A program made the position numbers and the translations under genes. This document shows, piece by piece, positions 16,118-24,215 of a DNA stretch of 46,913 nucleotides. The notes below the pieces were generated by a model. It made no database searches. It was not told the DNA's origin and saw only the letters and a program-made list of their open reading frames with translations. This stretch comes from Nostocales cyanobacterium LEGE 12452 (GTDB lineage: Bacteria; Cyanobacteriota; Cyanobacteriia; Cyanobacteriales; Nostocaceae), in contig JADEXV010000027.1 of the NCBI GenBank assembly GCA_015206945.1, positions 1-46,913 of the forward strand. Reading direction: 5' to 3'. Every line of letters starts with the position of its first letter. The stretch's first letter is position 1.

Positions 16118-17438
16118 ATGGCTGGGGCCAGTGATGTTTGCTGGTGCTTTGGTGCTGCTGTCGCTGGGCTATCCGGTGGCTTTTTCTTTGGGTGGTGTGG
16201 CAATTTTATTTGGAATATTGGGAATTAGCTTAGGTGTCTTTGACCCAGTGTTTCTGACTGCCATGCCACAGCGGATTTTTGGCATCATGGCAAACTATAC
16301 CTTGTTAGCTATCCCTTATTTCATCTTCATGGGGGCAATGCTAGAGAAATCGGGGATAGCGGAGAGACTCTTAGAAACGATGGGGATTTTGTTGGGACGC
16401 TTGCGCGGCGGACTAGCTTTAGCTGTGATTTTGGTGGGAGCGCTGCTAGCAGCAACTACTGGGGTAGTGGCGGCGACTGTGGTGGCGATGGGTTTGATTT
16501 CTCTGCCAATTATGCTCCGCTATGGTTACAGCAAAGAATTAGCTACTGGTGTGATAGCTGCATCAGGAACCTTGGGGCAAATTATCCCGCCGAGTGTGGT
16601 GTTGGTAGTCCTGGGCGACCAATTGGGTGTATCGGTGGGTGATTTGTTCATCGGTTCGGTGATTCCCGGTTTGATGATGGCTGGTGCATTTGCCCTACAC
16701 GTGCTGATTGTGGCATTTTTGAAGCCAGATTTAGCACCAGCTTTACCTGCTGAGGTGAGAGAAATTGGTGGTAAAGCTTTGGGAAGGCGGATAATTCAAG
16801 TGATGATACCGCCTTTAATACTGATTTTGTTGGTGCTGGGAAGTATATTTTTTGGCATTGCTACGCCGACAGAAGCGGGTGCAGTAGGTTGTGGTGGTGC
16901 GATCGCACTGGCGGCTGCAAATCGTAAACTTACCTTAGAATCTCTGCGTCAAGTTTGTGATGCTACTTTGCGAATCACCAGCATGGTAGTTTTTATCCTA
17001 TTTGGTTCCACAGCTTTTAGTTTAGTCTTTCGGGGATTAAATGGCGATCGCTTCATGTTCGATGTTCTCGCCAATCTCCCAGGTGGTAAAACTGGCTTTT
17101 TGATTGTCAGCATGGCGGTAGTATTTATCCTCGGCTTTTTCATCGACTTTTTCGAGATTGCCTTTATTGTCGTGCCGTTGTTTGTACCAGTTGCCCAAAA
17201 CTTAGGTATTGACTTGATTTGGTATGGCGTAGTTTTGGGAGCAAATTTGCAGACATCTTTCCTCACACCTCCCTTTGGCTTTGCGCTGTTTTACCTGCGT
17301 GGTGTCGCGCCGCCAGAAGTTACTACAAAGGATATTTATCGTGGTGTAATACCGTTTATTTTGTTGCAACTATTGGTAGTGGTGTTAATTATTGTTTTCC
17401 CAGGAATTGTCAGTTTCTTACCTTCTTTGGCAAACTAA
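16101..17438 (+). CDS. dctM: TRAP transporter large membrane subunit
   Basis: The 445-residue protein is strongly hydrophobic, with about 12 membrane segments, and matches the DctM family that forms the transport channel. Typical parts are MFAGALVLLSLGYPVAFSLGG at the N-terminus, MGAMLEKSGIAERLL, GVVAATVVAMGLISLPIML, ASGTLGQIIPPSVVLVVLGD with the family's conserved IPPS, and ATPTEAGAVG. The length is usual. The start ATG at 16101 overlaps the dctQ reading frame and has GGAGG seven bases upstream. The substrate is unknown; cyanobacterial TRAP systems of this kind are known for glutamate uptake (Gtr) in Synechocystis. Confidence 0.96.
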   Translation: MTLAYEWLGPVMFAGALVLLSLGYPVAFSLGGVAILFGILGISLGVFDPVFLTAMPQRIFGIMANYTLLAIPYFIFMGAMLEKSGIAERLLETMGILLGRLRGGLALAVILVGALLAATTGVVAATVVAMGLISLPIMLRYGYSKELATGVIAASGTLGQIIPPSVVLVVLGDQLGVSVGDLFIGSVIPGLMMAGAFALHVLIVAFLKPDLAPALPAEVREIGGKALGRRIIQVMIPPLILILLVLGSIFFGIATPTEAGAVGCGGAIALAAANRKLTLESLRQVCDATLRITSMVVFILFGSTAFSLVFRGLNGDRFMFDVLANLPGGKTGFLIVSMAVVFILGFFIDFFEIAFIVVPLFVPVAQNLGIDLIWYGVVLGANLQTSFLTPPFGFALFYLRGVAPPEVTTKDIYRGVIPFILLQLLVVVLIIVFPGIVSFLPSLAN

Positions 17439-17690
17439 CGCTAGCATTACCTGACTACTTTTTAGCCAGTATAATATTGGTAATCGCTTTGTGCTGCTTG
17501 CTTTTTCAGCGTATTTAACAGTTTTTCTTAATTCTTTTTGATTATCTTTTATTTCAACTTGTAATCTTAAGCCCATCACTCTTAAAGCAAATTTACCATT
17601 GTTGAGAATTTAGCCCAGCTTCATACAGAAATGGTATTAGTGTAATAATTGATTTTTTATTTACACCTCGTTGTTAAATTGATTATCAGA

Positions 17691-20600
17691 ATGATCAGCT
17701 TTCAAACTCAATCTAATTTATTTGCACAGGAAAGAACACTCATAGATTTGCTCTGCCAAAGGGTAAAAAACCAGCCGCATCAGCAAGCTTACATATTTCT
17801 TCAAGATGGTGAAATAGAAAGTAACCGTCTAACCTACCAGGAGTTGGAAAATAAAGTAAAGGCGATCGCAGCTCATCTCCAATCCCTCTCTTCGCCAGGA
17901 GATAGAGCTTTGCTACTTTACCCACCTGGATTAGACTTTATCACAGGCTTTTTCGCCTGTCTCTATGCAGGAATTATTGCCGTTCCCGCCTATCCACCCA
18001 AACGCAATCAAAAACTATCTAGGTTACAAGCGATCGTTCGAGATGCTCAGGCTACCTTGTTATTAACTACCGCAGATATCTCCCAACTGATTGAGCAAAA
18101 TGGAGTGGAAGAACCCGCATTCAGGCAGTTACGTTGGGTTTTTACTGATAGCGTAGCAACAACATCTGATGACTTCACCCCTGTAGCGGTGTCACCCAAT
18201 ACCCTGGCATTATTACAGTACACCTCTGGATCGACAGGCACGCCCAAAGGGGTAATGGTTTCCCACGGCAATTTGCTCCACAACTGTACTGTAATCCGAG
18301 AATGCTTTGAAGAAACGAGCGAAAGTCTTGGGTTATCTTGGTTGCCGCCTTACCATGACATGGGATTAGTAGGAGGGATACTCCAACCTCTATCTGCGGG
18401 ATTTCCTGTAATATTAATGCCACCAATGGCATTTCTGCAAAACCCGATTCGTTGGTTAAAGGGAATTTCAACTTACAAAGCAACGGTTAGTGGAGGACCT
18501 AGCTTTGCATATAGACTCTGTACTCAAAACATTAAGCCAGAACAATTAGAGAATCTCGACCTCAGCAGTTGGGAAATTGCCCTCAATGGTGGCGAACCCA
18601 TTCAAGCGGAAACTATAGAGTCCTTTAACAAGCTATTTTCGCCCTACGGATTTCGCCCCAGAACCTTTCAAACCTGCTATGGAATGGCAGAGACGACCCT
18701 GCTAGTAACTGGAGTGAGGAAAGCAGAAGTACCAACAATCAAGATTTGCGATGCCAAGGCTTTAGAGCAAAACCAAGTAGTTAACTGTACTACAACTGAT
18801 AGCGATCGCCTCTATCGGAAATTAGTTAGTTGTGGTCATCTATGGTTGAATCAAACTGTAGCGATCGCTAATCCAGTTTCGTTAACTAAATGTGAACCAG
18901 GACAAGTGGGAGAAATCTGGGTTGCTGGTGAGAGTGTGACACAAGGATATTGGAATCGAACCGAGGAAACTCAGAAAACATTTGGCGTTTATCTGGCTGA
19001 TACGGGAGAGGGGCCGTTTTTGCGAACTGGAGATTTAGGTTTTTGGGACGATGAAGCAGGGTTATTTATTACAGGTCGTCTCAAGGATTTGTTAGTGATT
19101 CGCGGACGAAATCACTATCCTCAAGACATTGAACAAACAGTAGAAACTAGTCACCCAGGGTTAGGCTTTCACAGTAGTGCAGCCTTTACTGTGGAGATGG
19201 ATGAAAACGATTGCCTGATTGTTGTTTCTGAAGTGAAGCGAACTTATCTGCGGAATCTCAACGTTGACGAGGTTGTGAAAGCCATTAGAAAAGAAGTCTT
19301 AAGGGAACACGATCTACAAGTTTATCGAGTCTTGCTGCTAAAACCCGGAACTCTCCCCAAAACTTCCAGTGGCAAGATTCAACGCTTGGCTTGTCGTGAA
19401 AATTTCTTGGCGGGTAGTTTGTCATCTGTAAACTCAGGGACAGATATTCCTCAACCCATTAACCTAGACAAGTATTCTCAGCAGTATAGTGTGGAGTCAA
19501 TCCAAGATTGGATATCCCAATGGCTAGCGACAAAATTGAATATTCCTTGGCAATCTATTGACCAAAAGGAATCTTTTGAAACCTATGGTTTGGATTCTCT
19601 GCAAGTAGCAAAATTTATTCAAGACCTGGAGGTTTGGTCAGGATATTTACTCAATATTTCTACACTGCAAACATTTGGGGAAATCGCCTCTTTAGCCCAA
19701 TATCTCACTCAAGAACTTGCTCACCACAATGACCAGCCTTTAACTCAAATTCCACCTGAACATTATCAATTTGAGCGCTTTCCAGAATATGCACAACTCC
19801 AGCAACGATTAACCCACATTCAAACTCTGGAAATTCCCAATCCTTATTTTCAGATCCAGGAATCCCTAGTTAGAGATTGCACTCAAGTTCAGGGACGTAC
19901 ACTGATTAATTATTCCACCTACAACTATTTGGGCTTGTCAGGAGATCCAGCAGTTTCCGCAGCAGCTAAAGATGCGATCGATCGCTATGGTACATCAGTT
20001 GGTGCTAGCCGTTTAACATCAGGTGAACGTCTTCTACATCAAGAACTAGAACAAGAAATCGCAGAGTTTCTTGGCGTAGAAGACTGCATTGTTTGCGTTA
20101 GCGGTCATGCAACCAATGTTACGACCATTGGACACCTGTTTAATTCTCAGGATTTAATCTTTTACGATGCCCTGAGCCACAATAGTATTTTGCAAGGCTG
20201 TGCTTTATCCGGTGCTAAGACTGTGCCTTTTCCCCACAATGATTGGCAAGCTCTAGATGAGATGCTGCAAGACCAACGTCAATATTCTCGGCGAGTTCTC
20301 ATTGTGATTGAAGGCATTTACAGTATGGATGGAGATATCCCCGATTTACCGCGATTTATTGAGTTGAAGCAACGGCACAAAGCTTTACTCATGGTAGACG
20401 AAGCCCATTCTATTGGCGTACTCGGTCAGCAAGGGCGGGGTATTAGTGAGTTATTTGGCGTGCAGCCAGCCGATGTCGATCTGTGGATGGGAACTCTCAG
20501 TAAAGCTTTTGCCAGTTGTGGGGGATATATTGCCGGGTCTAAAGCTTTGGTGAATTATTTAAAATATACCGCCTCTGGTTTTGTTTATAGTGTGGGATTA

Positions 20601-20978
20601 TCGCCCGCCAATACTGCCGCCGCCTTAAGAGCCCTGCGTTTACTTAAGGCTGAACCCACACGAGTTAAAATCTTACAGGAGCGATCGCAGTACTTTTTAA
20701 AACAGGCTAAAGCTAAGGGTTGGAATACAGCCACAAGCCAAAATTCTCCAATCATTCCCATTGTGGTGGGAAATTCTGTAACCTGTATTCAGCTTTCTCA
20801 TCTTCTCTTCCAAGCAGGTATTAACGTTCAACCAATCATTTCTCCAGCCGTTGCCAATCATGCCGCACGTCTGCGATTTTTTATCAGTTGTCTTCACACA
20901 GAAGAACAGATTAACACCACGATCGCAGCCTTGGCGATCGCATTTACCCAAGTACCTCATAGCATAGAAGATGTATAA
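17691..20978 (+). CDS. Fatty acyl-AMP ligase - ACP - alpha-oxoamine synthase fusion
   Basis: The 1095-residue protein has three domains. The first, at about 1-595, is a fatty acyl-AMP ligase with YTSGSTGTPKG (177-187), LPPYHDMGLVGG, CYGMAETTL and the C-terminal KTSSGKIQR. The second, at about 605-680, is an acyl carrier protein with phosphopantetheine site YGLDSLQ (Ser636). The third, at about 730-1085, is a PLP-dependent alpha-oxoamine synthase with NYLGLS, DEAHSIG (Asp903, His906) and the PLP lysine in GTLSKAF (Lys938). The ligase should load a fatty acid onto the in-cis carrier, and the synthase should condense it with an amino acid with loss of CO2, giving an alpha-amino ketone. The next gene encodes a 3-ketosphinganine reductase-like enzyme, so a sphingoid-type base is the leading idea. 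The amino acid is unknown. The start is the ATG at 17691; a TTG 42 bases upstream is not needed. Saxitoxin SxtA also combines a carrier with such a synthase. Confidence 0.93.
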   Translation: MISFQTQSNLFAQERTLIDLLCQRVKNQPHQQAYIFLQDGEIESNRLTYQELENKVKAIAAHLQSLSSPGDRALLLYPPGLDFITGFFACLYAGIIAVPAYPPKRNQKLSRLQAIVRDAQATLLLTTADISQLIEQNGVEEPAFRQLRWVFTDSVATTSDDFTPVAVSPNTLALLQYTSGSTGTPKGVMVSHGNLLHNCTVIRECFEETSESLGLSWLPPYHDMGLVGGILQPLSAGFPVILMPPMAFLQNPIRWLKGISTYKATVSGGPSFAYRLCTQNIKPEQLENLDLSSWEIALNGGEPIQAETIESFNKLFSPYGFRPRTFQTCYGMAETTLLVTGVRKAEVPTIKICDAKALEQNQVVNCTTTDSDRLYRKLVSCGHLWLNQTVAIANPVSLTKCEPGQVGEIWVAGESVTQGYWNRTEETQKTFGVYLADTGEGPFLRTGDLGFWDDEAGLFITGRLKDLLVIRGRNHYPQDIEQTVETSHPGLGFHSSAAFTVEMDENDCLIVVSEVKRTYLRNLNVDEVVKAIRKEVLREHDLQVYRVLLLKPGTLPKTSSGKIQRLACRENFLAGSLSSVNSGTDIPQPINLDKYSQQYSVESIQDWISQWLATKLNIPWQSIDQKESFETYGLDSLQVAKFIQDLEVWSGYLLNISTLQTFGEIASLAQYLTQELAHHNDQPLTQIPPEHYQFERFPEYAQLQQRLTHIQTLEIPNPYFQIQESLVRDCTQVQGRTLINYSTYNYLGLSGDPAVSAAAKDAIDRYGTSVGASRLTSGERLLHQELEQEIAEFLGVEDCIVCVSGHATNVTTIGHLFNSQDLIFYDALSHNSILQGCALSGAKTVPFPHNDWQALDEMLQDQRQYSRRVLIVIEGIYSMDGDIPDLPRFIELKQRHKALLMVDEAHSIGVLGQQGRGISELFGVQPADVDLWMGTLSKAFASCGGYIAGSKALVNYLKYTASGFVYSVGLSPANTAAALRALRLLKAEPTRVKILQERSQYFLKQAKAKGWNTATSQNSPIIPIVVGNSVTCIQLSHLLFQAGINVQPIISPAVANHAARLRFFISCLHTEEQINTTIAALAIAFTQVPHSIEDV

Positions 20979-21798
20979 ACACGCAATTATTACTGGTGGT
21001 TCCAGTGGTATTGGTAAAGCGATCGCTAAACTTCTGGTGCAATCTGGTAGTAGTATCTCTATCATTGCTCGCACTCAGACTCAGCTCAACTTTACCAAAG
21101 CAGAACTCGAAACCTTTAAAACCCATCCCAATCAGCAAATAATAGTTATTTCCGCAGATGTATCTCAACGCGAACAAGTGGAAAGTGCGATCGCATCTGC
21201 CATGATTCAGCTAGGTGTACCAGACTTATTGATTACCTCGGCTGGGATTGCCCATCCAGGGTATTTTGCCGAACTACCTGTGGCAATTTTTGAACAAACA
21301 ATGGCGATCAATTACTTTGGGACTCTTTATTGTATCAAGGCTGTCTTACCCAGCATGATCCAGCAGGGAAAAGGCCATATTGTCGTAATTTCTTCGGGAG
21401 CCGGATTGATCGGTTTATACGGCTATACTCCCTATAGTCCCAGCAAATTTGCTGTGCGAGGATTAGCTGAGTCGCTACGGGGCGAACTCAAAACCGCAGG
21501 TATCCAAATTTCTATTGTTTATCCACCAGATACCGATACACCTCAATTGGTAGCCGAAAATAAAACTAAGCCAATGGAAACAAAACTGATTACCCAATCT
21601 GCCCAAATCTTGACAGCAGAGAAAGTCGCCTTTGATATCCTACTGAGAGTGAAACGAAAAGTGTTTGCAATTACACCAGGAATAGAAATGTCTTTACTGT
21701 TGCGGTTTCACAGCCTTTTGGCTCCCATACTGCAATGGTATTTTGACCGTGTTGTGTGGCGATCGGGCAATATCAAGGAACGCGATAATAATGAGTAA
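20971..21798 (+). CDS. Short-chain reductase, 3-ketodihydrosphingosine reductase-like
   Basis: The 275-residue protein is an SDR. It has the nucleotide-binding GGSSGIG at residues 9-15, SADVSQ, an SAGIAHPG segment in the NAG position, and catalytic Tyr155 and Lys159 in YSPSK. After the catalytic part comes YPPDTDTP (184-191), followed by ENKTKPMETKLI. This closely matches the corresponding stretch of eukaryotic 3-ketodihydrosphingosine reductase (KDSR/TSC10) and is not general to SDRs. The C-terminus is hydrophobic (SLLLRFHSLLAPILQWYF), also as in that family. Its ATG overlaps the stop of the fusion gene by eight bases (ATGTATAA), so the two are probably translationally coupled. It should reduce the 3-keto product to an amino alcohol with NADPH. 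Confidence 0.9.
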   Translation: MYKHAIITGGSSGIGKAIAKLLVQSGSSISIIARTQTQLNFTKAELETFKTHPNQQIIVISADVSQREQVESAIASAMIQLGVPDLLITSAGIAHPGYFAELPVAIFEQTMAINYFGTLYCIKAVLPSMIQQGKGHIVVISSGAGLIGLYGYTPYSPSKFAVRGLAESLRGELKTAGIQISIVYPPDTDTPQLVAENKTKPMETKLITQSAQILTAEKVAFDILLRVKRKVFAITPGIEMSLLLRFHSLLAPILQWYFDRVVWRSGNIKERDNNE

Positions 21799-21816
21799 TT
21801 CCTAGTAATATTACAG

Positions 21817-22035
21817 CTAATTTAATGCAGAACTTGGGCGCAGAGAGTCACGATACTCACGCCCTAACCGCATTGCCTCATCATAAGCTGAGTTGTCAGC
21901 AAATTTTCCAGCGATTTGCTCCCACCAGGGTATAGAAGATGAATTGGATTCTACTTTGTTTTTAAGCAGTGCCACTTCCGCTTCAAATGGGCTACCCATT
22001 CCTCTAACTGTTCTGACATTAGCAACAGACCTCAT
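21817..22035 (-). CDS. Small protein, possible orphan antitoxin
   Basis: The 72-residue protein has a C-terminal half with the wording WWEQIAGKFADNSAYDEAMRLGREYRDS. I associate that wording with small cyanobacterial proteins often found beside toxin genes, but I cannot name the family. The start is taken as the ATG at 22035; the frame can be extended to a TTG at 22068. It lies on the strand opposite to the lipid genes, 18 bases past the reductase stop. The PIN-type toxin pair follows about 160 bases away on the same strand. No own toxin partner is adjacent. Confidence 0.5.
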   Translation of the reverse strand: MRSVANVRTVRGMGSPFEAEVALLKNKVESNSSSIPWWEQIAGKFADNSAYDEAMRLGREYRDSLRPSSALN

Positions 22036-22196
22036 TTGAACTCTAATTTTATTTTGCTCGTAGATCAATATGTATAAAATATTCAGGGTTTATTGGTTTT
22101 CATCTATTGATTCAGAATTGCGACCTTACTGATCCGCAGCAGCATGAAGGTTGAACTCACCCATGCAAAGATACTTTACTCTAAAGGAGACACGCT

Positions 22197-22382
22197 CTAA
22201 CTTTGCGTCGCGTCCAGTGAGGTGTTAGACCGTCGTTTGATCGGAAGTTTTACAACTTTACGTCCACGAGAAATCTGTTTCTTTCGTAGATCGTTAAAGA
22301 TTGCTTTCAGATCATAGTTTAAGGAGCTAGCGTATTCCTCTCTGTACTTGTAAATTTCCTCTAGAATTTCGTCTTTATACAT
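22197..22382 (-). CDS. Probable antitoxin of PIN-type toxin-antitoxin pair
   Basis: The 61-residue protein begins MYKDEILEEIYKYREEYASSLNYDL. This resembles short antitoxins that follow PIN toxins of this kind: an acidic/aromatic helix with an xxREEyA pattern, then a KAIFNDLRKKQ segment. The C-terminus is basic. It starts three bases after the stop of the PIN gene, and its ribosome binding site (GGAGAG) lies inside the last toxin codons, so the pair is translationally linked. The toxin-first order is the reverse of the classical VapBC order. It should bind and neutralise the nuclease and repress the promoter, by analogy only. Confidence 0.72.
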   Translation of the reverse strand: MYKDEILEEIYKYREEYASSLNYDLKAIFNDLRKKQISRGRKVVKLPIKRRSNTSLDATQS

Positions 22383-22385
22383 GAA

Positions 22386-22874
22386 TCACTCTCCTATAAA
22401 ATCGTATCCCATTAACTCATAGGGTGTACAAATGACTGGTAATTCATATCCAAGTTCAGAGCTAATTTGTGATAGCTTTCTCTGGATTTGGGCGTTTGCC
22501 ATATGCTTACAGTTCCATGTTAGCAGGTAGTCCAAACCGTAAACTGTTGCTAATGAGATATGCAAAGCATCATTAGAGGCTTTTGGCGGTAGGTTGCTTT
22601 GTTGCAAAAATGCTTGTGCAAGCTCTATCGCTTCTTCTGTGAGATCGAGAAATGTTAAGGACTCTAACAAATTCAGTCTTTGATCCGCGATCGCGGCATC
22701 TCCCCTAGCCGCTTCATCCTCTACAATCTCAGAAGTATAAAGGACAAAAGAACTGCGACGAATATTCCACCAATCTTGCGTGATTTTCATGTTTGCTGCC
22801 AGAATTAAGTTTTCTGTCGATCTGGCAGTCAAGTATCCTAAAATGCTGGTTTCAATATAGACGGTTTCGCTCAC
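22386..22874 (-). CDS. PIN domain ribonuclease toxin (VapC-like)
   Basis: The 162-residue protein has the PIN fold acidic residues. VYIETSILGYL at the N-terminus carries the glutamate in the usual DTN position. SEIVEDEAARGD supplies a central glutamate pair, and KASNDALHISLATVYGLDYLLTWNCKHMAN gives the later aspartate and the conserved W-N-x-K/R-H segment. Proteins of this type are the toxins of VapBC-like modules and cleave RNA. The start is the GTG at 22874. Together with the next gene it forms a two-gene module inserted, on the opposite strand, within the lipid gene region. Confidence 0.86.
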   Translation of the reverse strand: MSETVYIETSILGYLTARSTENLILAANMKITQDWWNIRRSSFVLYTSEIVEDEAARGDAAIADQRLNLLESLTFLDLTEEAIELAQAFLQQSNLPPKASNDALHISLATVYGLDYLLTWNCKHMANAQIQRKLSQISSELGYELPVICTPYELMGYDFIGE

Positions 22875-22997
22875 AGAAATCTCTATAATTTATTCATCCC
22901 TCATCCTACAGCGTTTCAGCATAACTGCCTAATTCTGTATATCATCCAGAATAACTCCGAATATCATCTTTTAAAAATTCGTAAATTTGGATTAATT

Positions 22998-24173
22998 ATG
23001 AGTGATGAAAAAACCTTTTCACTGCATATTTTGACCCAAGGTGCTGGGGGTGGTCATCATGCTACCTTAAGGGCTTTACAGGCGATCGCACTAACACAAG
23101 AACGACCTTGGCAAATTCAAGTAACGGATATTGGTCAACTCTTAGAGTCCTTAGACCCTTCTAAAACGCTCTTTGGTTTAGAGCCAAATGGACTGTATAA
23201 CCAGATGATTAGTAGAGGCTGGACATGGTTGCATCCTATGACAATGGCACTGGATAAGCTATTAATTCGCCTATTTTCCCCAATTGGAGTTAAATTGGCA
23301 AAGCGATACTGGCGTCAGCAGCGATCGCTGGATTTAGTCATCTCTTTAGTTCCCCTACGTAATCAAGGGCTTTGGGACAGTCTGCAACGAGTTAAAGTCA
23401 ACATACCAATGGTTACAATCATGACTGACTTTGCAGATAGTCCACCTCATTTCTGGATAGAACCTAAAACTAAAAGTTACTTGATCTGCGGAACCGATCG
23501 CGCCACTGAGCAAGCGCGTTCTTTAGGTGTATCAGAAGAATACATTGTACAAACTTCAGGAATGATTGTACATCCTAGTTTCTATCAACCTATGTCTAGC
23601 GATGCCTGCGGCGGGCTACGCCTACGCCGTGTAGAAAGACAGCGTTTAGGATTAGATCCAGACCGAATAACAGGAATTGTTTTGTTTGGGGGAGAAGGTT
23701 GTGCAACAATGCTCAACATTGCCCAATCGTTAGATTGTATTAGCGAGCGAGTGCAGTTGATTTTTCTGTGCGGTTACAATCAGAAACTTGCCCAAGCATT
23801 GCAAGAACGTCCAACTCAGTTACGGCAACACGTACAAGGTTTTACTGATGAAGTGCCATATTTCATGAGTTTAGCTGATTTTTTTATTGGCAAACCTGGT
23901 TCTATTAGTATTAGTGAAGCGATGGTCATGAATTTGCCTGTGATTGTCGAACACAATTTTTCAACACTCATCAATGAAAAATACAACGCTGAGTGGATAT
24001 TAGAGAAACAGGTTGGTATGGCAATCAAAAGCTTTCGCAGGATTGTTCCAGCCGTTGAGGAACTCTTAAAACCTGACAATTGGCTTCGTTACAAGGCGAA
24101 TCTTGCAGCTATTCAAAACCAAGCTGTATTTGAAGTTCCTGATATTTTACAGCGCATTCTTGATGCCAAGTAA
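22998..24173 (+). CDS. MGDG synthase-like glycosyltransferase
   Basis: The 391-residue protein has the N-terminal ILTQGAGGGHHATLRAL loop of MGDG synthase/GT28-like enzymes (glycine-rich, with a catalytic-type histidine). The C-terminal nucleotide-sugar half includes VLFGGEGCATML, FIGKPGSISISEAMVMNLPVIV and the following acidic patch. Such enzymes transfer a hexose to a lipid at the cytoplasmic membrane face. The acceptor here may be the product of the neighbouring synthase/reductase pair. Residues 201-211 (SDACGGLRLRR) are encoded by a small palindromic dispersed repeat inserted in frame between the two halves, which probably adds a surface loop. It is convergent with the second glycosyltransferase gene, 42 bases away. 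The sugar donor is unknown. Confidence 0.85.
   Translation: MSDEKTFSLHILTQGAGGGHHATLRALQAIALTQERPWQIQVTDIGQLLESLDPSKTLFGLEPNGLYNQMISRGWTWLHPMTMALDKLLIRLFSPIGVKLAKRYWRQQRSLDLVISLVPLRNQGLWDSLQRVKVNIPMVTIMTDFADSPPHFWIEPKTKSYLICGTDRATEQARSLGVSEEYIVQTSGMIVHPSFYQPMSSDACGGLRLRRVERQRLGLDPDRITGIVLFGGEGCATMLNIAQSLDCISERVQLIFLCGYNQKLAQALQERPTQLRQHVQGFTDEVPYFMSLADFFIGKPGSISISEAMVMNLPVIVEHNFSTLINEKYNAEWILEKQVGMAIKSFRRIVPAVEELLKPDNWLRYKANLAAIQNQAVFEVPDILQRILDAK
23599..23628. repeat. Small dispersed palindromic repeat inside a coding region
   Basis: This 30-base block, starting GCGATGCCTGCGGCGGGCTA, is a GC-rich quasi-palindrome related to the intergenic copy at 10396-10425. It is a multiple of three long and keeps the glycosyltransferase frame open, adding about ten residues (SDACGGLRLRR region) between the protein's two halves. 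Confidence 0.75.
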
Positions 24174-24215
24174 AAGTTATATTTTATCAATAAATCAAAC
24201 CGGGCACAATATTAC

